Below are positions 1 through 13,567 of a stretch of 64,000 nt of DNA, in pieces; positions within the stretch are counted from its first letter, which is position 1; each line of letters starts with the position of its first letter. A program made the position numbers and the translations under genes. Source of the DNA: Fratercula arctica. Its lineage: Eukaryota > Chordata > Aves > Charadriiformes > Alcidae. The stretch lies in the NCBI GenBank assembly GCA_947846985.1, contig CANTUZ010000008.1, positions 7,152,306-7,216,305 on the forward strand. Reading direction: 5' to 3'. Below the pieces are notes generated by a model. It saw nothing but the letters and a program-made list of their open reading frames with translations, was not told where the DNA came from and ran no database searches.

Positions 1-1790
1 CCGCCAGCAGTCAGAGGACTGAGCAGACCAGAGATGACAAGTCATTAAGAGTGTCCAGGAAAAACAGCGGAAGCAACAGGGATGCTGGGACGCCAGTGAA
101 GGCAATGACAGGAAGGAAAAAGGGATTCTCTGGGACGTTTGAGCCTTGTTGGCTGTTATCAGGAAAAGGCCACCAGATGCCGGAAGCCACTGGGACAGAC
201 CACCAGAGAGGGTCCACAAGGAAAACAGGGAAGAAAACCCAAAGGTGGGGATATACTTCATGAAAACCTCGTAAGAGTGTGAACTTTGCCCATCATGAAG
301 TTTAGCGTTCATTCAACGGGAAGGAGCAGAAATCTCTTCTGTGAATGCCACAGCACTGCAGGAGTCCTGGTACCACAAGAAAAACACCACTACGGATGTG
401 TCTACGATACTGGGACATGGTACAGGTGGCCCCGAGCTAAGCTAGTGACACGCTAAGCTAGTCAACTCATGGCATGGCCATGCCAGCTGGGATCGTGAAA
501 GCAGCAGGGCTGTTCCCCGTACATCTGGCCCACGTTCAGAAGCTCGATTTATCTCAAACGCCTCCTGTTCCAGGACCAGACCAGTCACCACGGGCTTCGT
601 TATCTCTCCCTGGTGTCCCAGTTTGTGGTATAGCCTCGTACGTACAAGTCCTTTTATTTTTATATCTGACTCAACATTATTGTTTGAACACAATGCAGTT
701 CCCCGTCCTCTTAACAACAATGGGACAAAATTACTCAGAACAAACTGTCACTGTTTTGAATAAAATTAATCCAGTTCCAGTGGCAGGAAATAATGACAAA
801 AATATGAACGCAATTAAAATCCTAGCTTTCAAAGATAAAACCCTAAACTAAAACATGGTATCTCATGTGAACTGACTGGGCAGTGTATTATTTGCTGCAT
901 ACCAAAGATAGCTGTATAAATAAAAGTATTTATAAAGACACAAATATTTCATGGTCATATCAAATAGCTTGTTGACAAAAAAAGGCATATTCCTCAGACG
1001 GCACCTTTTAAGAAGGCACATTTCTTTCACTGTCAAAGTCTTTTTATACATTATTCTCTTCCTTTTACTTTAATTAGTTTCCAGACATGAAAGAACTGAA
1101 AATATTACACCTCTAAAAGACATTAGGGAGAATGTTTTTTTTCCTAATGGATTCAAACTAGAATTTTTGAAATACACATTTAAACACTACTGTCAAGCAC
1201 CGCAACGATCTGAATAAAATCATTTCCTCTCTTGCTTCCAAAGGGTTTCCCCCGAAGAAGCCAGCTGTTACATATTTATTTTTCCATTATGTGAGTTGTA
1301 TCTCGTAAATTCTGCTCAGCGTTTGGTGAGCTTATCGATCAATAACTCGGCATCCCAGCAGTGTAAATCTGACACAGGCTTGCCTGAACATATTTTACAC
1401 TTCAGAGGTGTATTTCTCATCTTTTCAGGCCGGTTCGGTCATCTCAGTGATAAGTAACTAGTTTGGGATGAGAGGGATCCTTAGGGGGGGTTTCTTCCAC
1501 CTGAGAATATGGTCTCTGTGATTCAGGTCAACTAAGCCGCAGGCTGGATGCTCCCGTTGCTCTACCACGATCCAGCCGAACAAAGCTCTTTTCACACCGC
1601 TGCTGACCATCAGTTCTCTCCCCGCTATGGTCCTAGTCAAGTTTTCTCATTACTAATATATTCTAACCTATTCCTTTTCAATTTCATAAACCAGACAAGG
1701 ACAACAGGATTTAAACGTCTAAGTCCCCAAATTCTAATTTCCGTAGAGTAAATCAATCTTCTCATTCCTGCAGCTTCACCAGCATAAATT

Positions 1791-1831
1791 TAAAAAAAAA
1801 ATAAAAAAATAAAAAAAATAAAAAAATAAAA
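1791..1831. repeat. A-rich (TAAAAAAA)n tract
   Basis: About 40 bases of A runs, 6 to 9 long, interrupted by single T residues. It could be a decayed poly-A tail, but no LINE or SINE body is recognised beside it. Confidence 0.9.
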
Positions 1832-2199
1832 CCAGCATGCATTTAATACAAGGTTCGGACTCCACACAGGGTTCGTATTCATTCCAACAGTGCATATCCC
1901 ACGCCAGCTCCTACAGGCAGCTTATCTCCATCAGCACAGTCTCTTCCCAATAAATACGCAGGATGGTAACAGCCATAAATGACAACAACCTGCACAACCA
2001 ACTTACGGTTTCTAAAGAGCTGGACCTGGCGCCTCACAGGACAGCTAGCACCCAAAGCGATGGTGGTGGATTTCAAACAGGACTCGTCGTTGGTATTTCT
2101 ACCCTCCTGAAAGTACTTCCATAGTTTATTGAACAGATGCCACACGTACCAATTTGAAACACTAATCCCCCAGAAGACACGCACTGGAAGATCACGATT

Positions 2200-3900
2200 C
2201 AGAGCAGAACAAAACTTGCAGGGAAAAAAAAAACATGGCACCCTCATTAGGAAACAGAGCATACTGAGCAAAGAAGGCAAAACCGCATATTTTAGAGCTA
2301 AAAAAGACTAAAGGGCAGAAAGAAAGGGATGAGAATAAATATGGACTAATACAAGATAGGAGTGAGAGAGTCATCAAATTCATCCCTGTGCAACTCCAAA
2401 GAGGCACTGATTTCTGGAAAATAAAATACAGCGTCAAACCATCTCCCATATGGGAATTAAGAATAGTCTGAAAAGTTTACTTATCAGATAAGAAGGGATT
2501 AGACATTTCTGTCTATCAGAAGTAGGGAGAAAGTGCAATGCTGTATGGAAACGAGAAGGAATAAAAGCCATAAAATTATCATTTTGAGACTCGTGTAAGT
2601 AGGACTTAGATGAAAGTGCAGGGGAATACTTTCATTTTCAGACTATTTGGGGATTCTGTCGGTAAAGTGGCTTCTAAGACAAAAATACATAAGGGAATAC
2701 ACACAGGGATGGATCAGAAAGTAACCATTAGACCTGAAAAGGTACTCAAGTATTTACTAAGTCCTGAACTGTAAACAGACTAAAAGAGTTTTTGCTGCTA
2801 CAGCTGATGACACACAAGTTTACAAAAAAAATGTGCTGTAAGATGAACCAGGTGGAATTGCATCCTACAAACAGAGCAAAAATGGGTATAGGCTGGTGAA
2901 CTACAGTGGAATAAGTAAGTCAAGAAATTATGTCTACTAACAGGTGGGGGCTGAATATTTCTCAAAGGAAAGAAGGGTATAAAAGTAATAAAGACTTCTG
3001 TAAGAAGTAGTTTTGCAGCGTAACACTAAAAGGTATCTAAGAATAACGACGGCGCAACTACCTCACATACCTGCTATTGAAATCCAAGATCAAATAAAAA
3101 TAAATATATGGAAACAAATATGATGGAGACACTCATTAAGCAAAAAAATTGTAAACAAAACTTTAGAACCTTGTACAGATATGCCAGTTTAATGTGGATT
3201 TTCAGATGGAAAAATAACAAAGATTAAGAAGATACAAAACTGCAATGATTTGCTGGTGAGATGGTAATAAGAGACACATTTTATTAGCCAAGTTTACTAT
3301 GCTGGGTAAACAATAAAGAAGATTCAAGGAAGAACAGCATTTCACAAAGGTCTTTTCAGTCCTATAATTAAAACTTAAGCAGACAGGCAGCAAAAAACAT
3401 TATAAGAAAATTCTGAAAGTGAGAGGTAAATTGGACCTCATTCAAACAAGTAAAAAGAAAAAACGTCAAGATATATAAGGCACAAACTTCACAAAAGAAT
3501 GACAGGGCAGGCAGATCCCTAGTTAGAAAGCTACAAAAAATATGGAGAGAACAGCAATCCCAGTCACTAGGGAGAGTAGGTAACTAGCTCAGAAAAGAGA
3601 GGAGATGCTTCTGGAGAATTTTATAAAGGATGCCATCCCCCAGACCGCTGATTGAGAGTTATAGTCTCTGGAAAAATCCCAAAAGCAAAATTTAATTAGA
3701 AAACAAAAGGATACTCCCTGGCCTTCAGGAAAGAAGTTAAAAAATTCCTGAGGAAGAAGATTAAATGGAGGAACCTCATATGTTTACTAACTGATTGAAC
3801 ATAAACACAGACACCATTCCCAGGCTCCAAGAGGAATTTTAATTCCCATATTATTGAGCTTATTCATTGTGATTGAGAGGAGAGCTGTATTGCCAAACAG
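2200..3900. other. Purine-rich unclassified intronic stretch
   Basis: The plus strand is clearly richer in A and G than T and C over about 1.7 kb and has no long open frame. A short segment near 2800 (GCTGATGACACACAAG) vaguely recalls an internal CR1 motif (GCAGATGACACCAAG), but I cannot align the flanks. It may be an old, decayed transposon. Confidence 0.3.
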
Positions 3901-6900
3901 GGAGAGAGATTTCATAAACTGATCGTTGCATAATATTCTTCCATACTTTTACCAAATTTTTTTTTTTTGTTGGTACACTGGGGATTGTTAGTGATGTTTG
4001 CCCAGATTAATTAAAATTTATTGTGGGAAAACATATTTCAGATAACATTTTATAAAATCAACAGCCACAAAATCTTATCTCAATCCAGAAAAGCTGACTT
4101 ACAAAAGAGAAGAAAATACACGTGTCCCACGTTAGCAGTGTCTGTCTTTGAAAATAAGGTGAGGATCTGCATTTCTGCTTTATTTAAAAGAGCTTCCATA
4201 GAAGTGAACAGATTTACATTAAAAAAAGAGGTAAGAAGAAGGGTAAGCACCACCATATCTACAGTTTGTTCCAGACATGGGACGTCCAGGCACAGGGATC
4301 AGGGAGTATCCAGAGATGAACGGCAGAAAGGGCAGGTGGGAGCTGTACCGTAGGTAGCTCATTGCATATTCCATGCTACTATTTGTGCAAAATTTGTCTC
4401 CTCCTTAAAAGCAACATCATTTCAAACACGTAGATTTGCTGCTTCTATCTCTGGATATCAAAAGAATAATAATAAACTTGAAGTATTAGATGACCACCTC
4501 TCTGTGAAAATTAGGCACTATAAATTTAAATGTGTTAAAATTCAATGAGATACTTAAAGAAAAAACACAAGGACCTGTTTTAAAGCTAATTGTGTTAAAG
4601 TTCAGCTTAATTATCAAAAGCCTAACAACTGAATAGAGATGTGGATTCCTTGGACAGAATAGCCGCCATCAAAAATAGCGCAGTCTCTTAACTTCGGTAC
4701 CTATGATTGCCTTACCTACACACACAGAAATACAGATATCTGAATGACGCAACACATTCACCAAGTGTTCCCTGCCAGCTTCATCTAGATGTAAGAGTCT
4801 CAGAATGCAAGAATATTACAAAGGTCTTCAAAGACTGGAAGACCTTCTGCCTCCACATACTCATCACCCATGGTAAAAGTATGGAACTTTCTCCTTAAGG
4901 CATAAAAATAAATATAACTTCACCTGGATCAAGACAGAGGTTTCTTAGTAAGGTCACCTCTTGGGGAGAAAGATATGAAATCTTATCAATGTATTTCTGA
5001 AAGTAATACCTGAGTGAAAGTTTTCCATTTCCAGGATCTTCAAGTTGGAATTTTACAATCAAAATATAGAAAGATTTCAGCAGACTTAACCTTCTGAATA
5101 ACTGATATATGGGGACTCAAGAAAACAGGGGCTCCCTTTCTAAATATACACATTTTAATAAAAGAAGAAACAGATAGGAAGACTAATATCCATGAGGGAT
5201 AAAAGAGTTTTGAGCAATATGTATAAACACATCACAGATGGTACCTGTCCCCAGCTAGGATTCGACATATTTTATCCAAAAATGTTGCTGGAGAGACCAT
5301 GGGACAAAATCTTCTTTCACAAATGTCATTGGGCCTAGGTCCAAATTTTCATTGGAAGTAACCAGAAGAATAACAACTGTGATGGATGGTAATATCCTAT
5401 TAGACTCGCTTGTTTGATTCCTGAATGATCCCTTTAAGGACACTCAAGAGGTGAAGAAAGAAAAATTACTGTGCTTTTGATGGTAGCAATTAGACTCTTT
5501 ATTTGCTTAGACATAGAAGGATCCTCATCTTCTCCCCAACAGTGAAAAAATGGTGCAATAAAATGTGAGATGCCCCGGTGATGAATAAAAGTATTCTCTC
5601 AGTTCAGATCAAAAGGTGTCATTCGTTATTTAGTCAATGAACAAAAATTGATCAGCTAGTAAATGAGACACACTAAATATTACTGGATAGGGAGGGCTTA
5701 TAGGGAAGGCTTTCCCTCTTTCTATTTGCATGCGACAATGTTGACAGTAGATGGGATTCTCACTTTCTCCGGACTACTGCAAACCTGCACTACTGCCTTG
5801 CAAGGGCAGTAGTAACTTATACCTTGTACGACTCCTCTGCACATCTGGTTTCTTTAGTTGCCTATGTGAAAATTTTTTTGTTTTTAAAAACTAAAGGGTT
5901 AGAACTGTAAAAACAAGGAAGAGGTATCCCAGTGTTTTCTTTTTGTTGAGGGGAGAGCTTGCAATCTTTAAGTTGAACTGAACTTTTAACAAGGGGAAAA
6001 CCTGCAGGTGATCAAAAGCACCAAAACTGTTACAAATTACATTGGCATAAGGGTTCCAGATGCACTCCTCTAATCTTCCGGAGTAATTCACAATACTGAA
6101 AAACAATAAAGAAGTGTGAATGAAGTCAGTTAAAGCTTGCTGCTCACCACCTTGCTGTACAGTAGCTGCATGGACCACAGAAGTGGTCAGAAGGATGAAG
6201 ACAGACAAGAAATGTTACACACCCCATCAACAGCACTTTTCTTACTTTGAAAGTCATGTGCATCGCATACTTGTGCGGAACAACAGAGGGGGGGTTGTGT
6301 TGGGAGAGGAAGGTAGTCCCAGATGTTTGGGAGAGGTGAAGCAGCAACTACGCATGGACTAAGCAGAGATTAAAACGGGTCTGGTGTTCTGGTGTTCTAT
6401 AACCTCAGAGTCTGTGCGAGATTCTAGGACACACTGGGTGTCCAGGAAACATTTGTGTTGCCTTTGTAAGTAAATAAATCTAAGATATTATATTGTGTTC
6501 TTACTATCTTACATCTCTGCTCAAAAACATATTCTGCAAGAGCACTACACAGAGTAAATAAAACAGCCTAAGATGAATTATTCATCATGCATCTGTATCT
6601 ACTCATTATTCTTCTAAAAGAAAAATAACTCACTTCCAGAGTCCAAAAACTGTCTGTCTGCTCAGAAGTTGTGACAATATTATTTTTGCTTTCCCCTTCA
6701 AATCACAAGAAAGATTGTGTATCAATCTGAAGGAGAGGCTAAAGCCATATCCAGAATGGAGTGTGACATCTTTTTTTATACTCTAAAGCAAGACTACAAC
6801 CACAGATAAATGGATTCAGCTACGAAGGGGATGGGCTACCTGATATATGAGAGAGGAAGAAAACTCAACTCTGAGTAAAATTTAGCTCCTTCATCCTTGC

Positions 6901-7170
6901 AAACCCTCCCATATGAGCACACCTACAGAACTGGCATCAGTTCACTCTGGGAAGTTGTGGCTCCTGGCAGTTCCTCAGGAGCCTGAGGACCATGTCCTCC
7001 TGCTCCCTTTGATGCTGAGTAACACCTCCCTATGTAAGCATGGATACAATGAGGGCATCAGCTAGCCAAAGTCTACTAATGATTGCATGTTATCTTTTTT
7101 TTTTCCTCCCCCATTTCCCTTATTCAGATCTCCTTGGGACAGACAATTCAGAATGACCCTGCCCACATAC

Positions 7171-7340
7171 CTTCCTTCAGTCGGTGCTTCCCGACTTCTA
7201 TGGTGATTTGGACGCAGTAGACCTCCCGGGTTTGTATGCCACCTCCACAAAGGCCTATGTGCTTGTGATGGTGAGGGTCCTGCTGGTCAAGGAGGAGAGA
7301 CACCTGGCAAGCTTTCCATTCAGAAGTCCTCCAGGCAAAC
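7171..7340 (-). CDS. THSD7B: THSD7B internal coding exon C (TSR 5, first half)
   Basis: Third visible coding exon, 170 nt. The acceptor has a good pyrimidine tract (TCTCTTTTATTTCCAAAG then GTTTGCC); the donor is AAGGAAG then GTATGT. Its first base completes the AG from exon B to arginine, giving CPRFAWRTSEWKACQVSLLL. The remainder reads DQQDPHHHKHIGLCGGGIQTREVYC and ends VGKHRLKE plus one base of the next codon. WRTSEWKAC is the TSR tryptophan ladder and GGGIQTREVYC is the typical arginine strand. I expect the next codon to be valine, because the known protein continues KEVSRPVEK; that exon should lie left of position 1. No stop or frameshift is seen. Confidence 0.9.
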
Positions 7341-10300
7341 CTTTGGAAATAAAAGAGACCAGGTAAAACAAGTTTTTGAAAAGACTGTGGGTGTGGAAGC
7401 GGTACTTTATTAGATGACAAAATACAACTGGTTTAATCTTTACAGCAGCACTTCCCACTTTAAAACGGGATGTTTTGAAACGGTTTGAATGTTCAATTTA
7501 CAAAGGTTAAGTATTTGTTATTTGCTTGGAGTACTTGTGTAAAATTTTTCACAGAGCACTAATCTCCAAAGCATTCTGAAACACTAAATCATCCTGACAA
7601 ACCCTTTGAGCAGGGTGCAAAGAAGGAACGAAGATTAAGAGGTTCGATTAAGTGCAAAAACTAGTTTTCAAACATGCGGCTGAAACCACTAAACCACCTC
7701 TGTCCGCCAAGAGCTGAACGCATCACTCTGAAATGCACTTAATAGCCAAAACCCTACATATGTCAACGGAGCTCCAAGCACCGGGTGGCTTTTCTACAGG
7801 TGACAGCTTTATAAACACCTAGGGCACGACCAATTTCTTCAAGGGACTGGCTAAACTAACTCCGTTCTCTCATTTCAGTCTCCAGAAGTTGTGATACACA
7901 GCAAGCGCTAGCTAAAAATATTTTCATTCTATATTCAGTTCACACGTAAAGAGCATTAATGGTTTTCAAGGAAGGATAATGTTCTTGGGCACAGATATGT
8001 CAATGCTGAACAGACAATTGTCATTGATATGTACCAGCTTAAATGCGAGGAAGAAATTCTTAAAACTATAGGGAAAATGGCACTATGTATCAGTGGAAAG
8101 CAAAAATTATTTCCCCATCACATCTGAAAATACAGCATTTTTCACAGGCATGATTCATTTTGATTCACAGGTCACAGTATCAGTGGAGTAAATAGGAGCC
8201 TGAAGTCTTTCTTCAGCTTCCCAAACACAAATCTGAGGCAATATTGTTTTTACAACCAATCTGTTCACACTTCTGCTGCTTTATTCCTTTGCTCCTCTAA
8301 ATTTCATATTTTTTTTTTCCATACGATCTTTGTTGGTTTTGTGTAAACTATGCAAAATAATTTCCTTCTTTTATCCTCACGATGAATGCTCCCTCACTCT
8401 TACAGCAGATCCAGGGTTGTTAAAACTATGGATGTTTGTTAGCCTGCTGGCTGATCATCGTAAGCTGAAGCGCAACAGGGAGCCTCTGCAGAAAAAGCCT
8501 TCCACGTTGTAATTCTGTGTATTCTCCGTAGCGAGGAACTGTTCCCCGACTACAGCTACGGCAAGAAAACAGGCATCTCAAAATTATATGAAAAATAAAT
8601 ACATTAGCTTGCCTGAGTACACATCAATGTTCTCTTAACTTCTTACGTTGTAAATATGGGCATAAGAATGATTTCCAGCCACTTAGGAATTTTGGAATGA
8701 ACTCATGGAAAACATTTGTGAATACTGCCAATTACTTTTAATTTACAGTACTTTTCAGATGAGCTGTCATGCTCTCTTAAATAGGATACAGTAGCATGTG
8801 CAAATTTGGATACACTCACAGGGTTTATTACCAACAGAGAAAACAATAAAGAATACACTTTTCACATGACGAGCATGAAATACTTTAACTCCCACAAACA
8901 TATAAAGCACAGCCGTGAATTTTTTTCTTCTAGTAGTTCCTTCTGGGAATTCCTAATCACATTTCTTGGGCCTGCAGTGTTAAATGCAACCTTTCTCTTA
9001 CAATAAAGGCAATGAAAAGTGCTCTTCATCAAACAGCGAGTGAAGAGGATTCCTCCTCCACACCACTTCAGGACATTGTGCTCTTCAGGTCTACACTTTC
9101 AAAACGAGAAGCTTAAATATAGAACACACGCATCTTTTCGCAGCCGTGGAAAAAGTTGTTTTAGGGAAGTATTTCTTAAAAAAATAATTGACTAAAGAAA
9201 AGCTGATTATCAATATCTGGCTTAGGTAGTCAGCTGTGAACTCTGGATCCTAAAGACTCATAATTTTCAGAGGCGTGAGCACCTGCTTCTATTGAGTGTG
9301 AGCTGTGGGAGTTAACACCTATGAAAATTAGGCCATCAGTGATTAAAATTATGCAAAATAACTAAATCTAAGCACAGAGATAATTAAACTTCATCAGCCC
9401 CGAATCTAAAAAAGTCCCTTTAGATATTTTCATAGATACTGTGCTAGACCACAGAGCAGTCTTTAATGAACAGCTAGCAGGTGCCCAGCCAGCGCCTGCT
9501 CTTCTCTGAGCAGCTTCAAGCCTCAGCCCCATCAGCCCACCTTGCTTTTTTCCCAGATGGACATACCCTCAGCTGCCTGGAGTTTCCCAGTAACAAATCC
9601 TGACCCTAAGCATTAGTTGTTTAAAAGATACACATTTTCATGGCCATTAACGAGCCTGCTACACCAGAAACGTATCCAAGGGATTGCTGTCCCACTGAGT
9701 GGGAAACCTCACACAAGACCTTTCCAGATGGAAGCAGCGACCTTGGACAGCTTTGTGTCAGACTCTTTGCAGGGTTTTAAGCAGGATGGCTGATACTTGG
9801 TATTATTTCGCCCATCTATGGACTACGCTAAAGACAAGGAAAATTAACATTAATATAATCTCTATTTAAATTTAATCAGAAGCTTGTTGATAGCCATTAG
9901 GAAAGAACAGAGACTAATGGCTGGAAAATACCTTTGGGAGTGCTGTAACTTTGGCAACCTCGAGCCAGTACTTGCAAATTATTATCAATATCCACAGTGG
10001 GTTTACCACACAACTGTAATTTCTCCAATTAAACAAAGATGACCAAAGCAACCAATGCCACTTTGGACATTCTGTTGTTAGAACAGACAGTACCAGAGAC
10101 ACGCTGTACCAGCGTTACACTGAGAGGGTAATACCACCCAGCCATCCCATCCACCTTCCCTCGAGGGTGAAGAGTGCCGTAACTAAGGAAGTGGAAGGGA
10201 CATTATACATTTGGATCATCAGTTGGTCGTCTCCAGCGTACCTTTGTGATCCCTATGCCAAAACCTATTGGTGACGACAATTTCAAATGTCAACAGATTT

Positions 10301-13011
10301 AACATCTCATTTTAACTCCTACCAATATCTAGTTAAACTGATGCAAACTCAGTGTAGTTGCAGTCCTAGCTGTCACCCATGTTTATCTACAGACCTCTTA
10401 CTACAGCTAAAAAAATCTCAGCCTTTCCCTTTGGCTTCCCAATAGGCTTGTTCCAGTTTTTGACAATGCTGTTTGAGTTACAGAAGGTCTAGCTACTTCA
10501 CAGACTGACAGACCCCATTGCCAATGGTTAGAGGACTAGCTAGATAATGTTCCAAATGCAGACCTCCAGAACCCAGTTTTATCAGTCTCCTTAAGAAAAG
10601 GGGAAGGAAAACCTGCTAGTTTAGAAGCAATAAAGTGCACGCTTTGGGTATCTAGAGGGGAACTTGGATGATAAAGCTGAATAGCTTTACACATCATAAG
10701 CAGTGCTCCAAATTTCCCTGCTAAACAGTTGAAGCAGAAGAGCTGGTGCCGCGGGTTTCTGTTATGATCAAGGCAAAATGTGCTCTTGCACTGCGACACC
10801 CAACCGTAGCTGCAGGAGAAGTGTCCAACGTGGAGCTGGAGAACCAAAGCTTCACCATGGATGGTTCCTGATCCGAGGGGATGCAACGAAGCTGCCCAGC
10901 TGAATGGAGGTCATCGCTCCGTGCCCAAGACCAGTGAAGGTCAAAGGGATGAAGAGCAGTGTCCCTACCACTCCCAAAGCGTAACTCCGGCAGCCTACCA
11001 ACACGGTTCACTGCATTTCCTTTCAAGTCGTTCCTACTTCACACTAATGCCTTATCTTTAATTGGGGCACATAATGGGCCTCATTTACAAAGTGATACCA
11101 TCACACCCATATCTCAGCAGTAACCTCAAGCCTTTTGAAAAAATTAGGTCTTAAAACTTTCCCATTTTCCATCATTTAACTTCTGCAAAGCTTTGAATTT
11201 CCAACAAAGCAAAGAGGGTTTTTTTTTTCTAAATCCCTGTCTTGTAACATAGCAACCACAATCAAAATGAAAGATTTAAAGACATAATCATAATTCTGGA
11301 AAATCTATCTATTCCCAGTGAACATGAAAGCTACACATCAAGGATAAAAATGATATAATATGTTGTTTTAAAACTGACGACTCAGTGACAGCTATGCAAC
11401 AAACAAGTGTTCAAGATCTTTCCGATTTATAGTAATCTCTTGGTCTCTTTAGTCTATAGGACTTATGATCTTAGTGCTTACACAAGTTTTATACCTGCGT
11501 ATATCCATTCACTTTAATGGAACTACCCCAAATTTATATCACAATTAAAGAAAGTAGAATCACCTCCTATGTATTTAAGCTTTTTAAGCGCTTAATCTAA
11601 TCCCTTCAGAACAAATTACCAAAAGTAAAACAAAGCACAAAACTCTGGAGCCCTACCTGCAGTTAAAGTGTTTTATTTTCTTGCACTTAAACTATTGATT
11701 AAAGAAGCTATTGTAAACTTCAACTATAAAATTAAAAGGCCTTCCCACTTAACAGCAAATTTACACCAATTGCCACGTACCTGTGATGGGACCTTTAACT
11801 TGCAGCCTTGCCGTGGACACCCAGCTAATACTTAACAGAGCAGTTTTGAAGCTGACAGGTTTTTTTCCCCTCTGGATCCTTTTAGGAGGCTGGAATATCA
11901 CTTCAGCCATCTCCTGCTGCTGAGTACAACTCCGCAAGTGCTACCTCTTGAGCTGCTGCTTTTCTACGTTGGTGGATGTAGTCTGCAATATGTTCCTTCA
12001 GTCCGTCGTGGGGTGTCCTCTGTCCCTGCATTAAAAACCAGCCTTCCTAAAAACCCTTCCTTCTGCTCAGAGACTTGCTGTCTTTCTGGTCTATGTCCTC
12101 ACCCATTCTCTTTGCCGTGACTGGAACACACTTCGGAAAATTCTTGTCCAAAGAATAATGCTAAATGAAAAAGAATAAATCTAAAGGAAAAGCTACTTGT
12201 CTTTAAATCAAGCAAAAAATAGCAAAGAGCTCAGTTCCAGGAACTGGAGAAGTAAATAGCACTCTCACCTTAAGAGATTTTAAGACTAACCTGAACAGGG
12301 AAACAGAAGTCAGAAAGAAAGAATGAATCGTTTGTGTCGAGATCAGACAAACGAAGGAGAGCGCCTTTCATTTCTGCTACTGAATCTCCTTAAATTCATC
12401 ACCGTCTTGTAAGGGGAAGAAAGAAAAGATAACTGTTTGGTAAGCCCCAGCAAAGCCACAGATGGAGTGGCATATATTTAAGAGGGAAAAAGTATAATCT
12501 TTCTAGGTATTACACTGCAAAGAGAATATGCTCAAATAAGGAGAAGAGGAGCATCAAAGACTTCTTACACTGTTTCACAGGGATTAACACTACATCCCTC
12601 TATGGCTGAAAGCTTCTGCTTTCCAGTCTGAAGCACTTCCAGTGTCTCTGTCACCAATTCCCAAACGCCATCACCAAATCTCCAGGCTTTAAACTATAAC
12701 ATGGACCCGTAACACCCTTCACCAGTTGCTGACACTTAAATAACCTACTTGAAAATGTTTGACTTCTGTTCATTAATACAAAATTCTGGGCCCCACAGCC
12801 TTATGTCCGGCAGATCCACAGCACATCCTGCAATATTACAGCTTTTGATTCCTGCTCATTTCTGCAATATTGAATGGACAAATCAAAGTCTACTAACCAG
12901 GCGCTACTGCAAAATTCTCCTCAACACTGCGTAGCGTGAGAAGGTCATAGCCTACCACCTGCATTTTGAGATATTACATCCCTAGAAATAACAATTAACT
13001 AAATACCAGAC

Positions 13012-13075
13012 GGGTTGGTTTGGGGTGTGGGGGGGTGGATGTTGGGGTTTTGGGGTTTTTGTTGGGGTTTTTTTG
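13012..13075 (+). repeat. G/T-rich block with potential G-quadruplex
   Basis: Five runs of four or more G (13022-25, 13029-35, 13044-47, 13052-55, 13064-67) are separated by 3, 8, 4 and 8 bases, with TTGGGGTTTTGGGG in the middle. On the gene's sense strand this is C-rich. It lies about 110 bp before the CR1 at 13184. Confidence 0.85.
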
Positions 13076-13183
13076 TGATATTTTTGATTAAGTGGCTCTG
13101 TTGACCTGTAAGTCTAATGTTACTTCCCTGAGCTAGCTCATTAGGCAGTTTATCCCAGCTCACGCAGCTGCTTCAGTGGAGAT

Positions 13184-13567
13184 GTTGCCTGGGGTTGTTC
13201 AGCCTGGAGAAGAGAAGGCTCCAAGGAGACCTTATAGCCCTTTCCAGTCCCTAAAGGGGGCTTACAGGAAAGATGGGGAGGGACTTTTTACAAGGGCATG
13301 TAGTGATAGGATGAGGAGTAATGGCTTCAAACTAGAAGAGGAGAGATTTAGATATCAGGAAGAAATTTTTCACTATGAGGGTGGTGAGACACTGGAACAG
13401 GTTGCCCAGAGAAGCTGTGGATGCCCCATCCCTGGAGGTGTTCAAGGCCAGGTTGGATGGAGCTTTGAGCAACCTGGTCTGGTGGGAGGTGTCCCTGCCC
13501 AGGGCAGGGGGGCTGGAACCAGATGATCTTTAAGGTCCCTTCCAACCCGAACCATTCTATGATTCTA
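13184..13567 (+). mobile_element. CR1 LINE fragment, 5'-truncated, antisense to THSD7B
   Basis: The fragment begins near GGGGTTGTTCAGCCTGGAGA and runs through the usual CR1 3' landmarks: GACCTTATAG, a GGTGAGACACTGG segment, CATCCCTGGAGGTGTTCAAG, a CCCTGCC-AGGGCAG stretch and TTCCAACCCGAACC, ending ATTCTATGATTCTA. It covers only the end of the reverse-transcriptase region and the 3' UTR, so it is dead. Many small differences from its sister copies here indicate moderate age. Confidence 0.93.

Larger units (their letters stand above)
1..7170 (-). other. THSD7B: THSD7B intron, 3' side of exon C (partial)
   Basis: Intron starting at the GTATGT donor of exon C and running out of the window. No exon of the next TSR (expected to contain a SRPVEKALC-like start and a CYRW end) could be found in it. 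It holds an A-rich (TAAAAAAA)n tract near 1791-1831, a 14-bp palindrome at 471-484 and a purine-rich stretch at about 2200-3900 that I could not classify. Open frames here are short and match nothing I recognise. Confidence 0.75.

Noticed and set aside
5789..5813. 9-bp hairpin ACTACTGCC / GGCAGTAGT
   Set aside because: Short stem with no loop, terminator or RNA context; likely chance.
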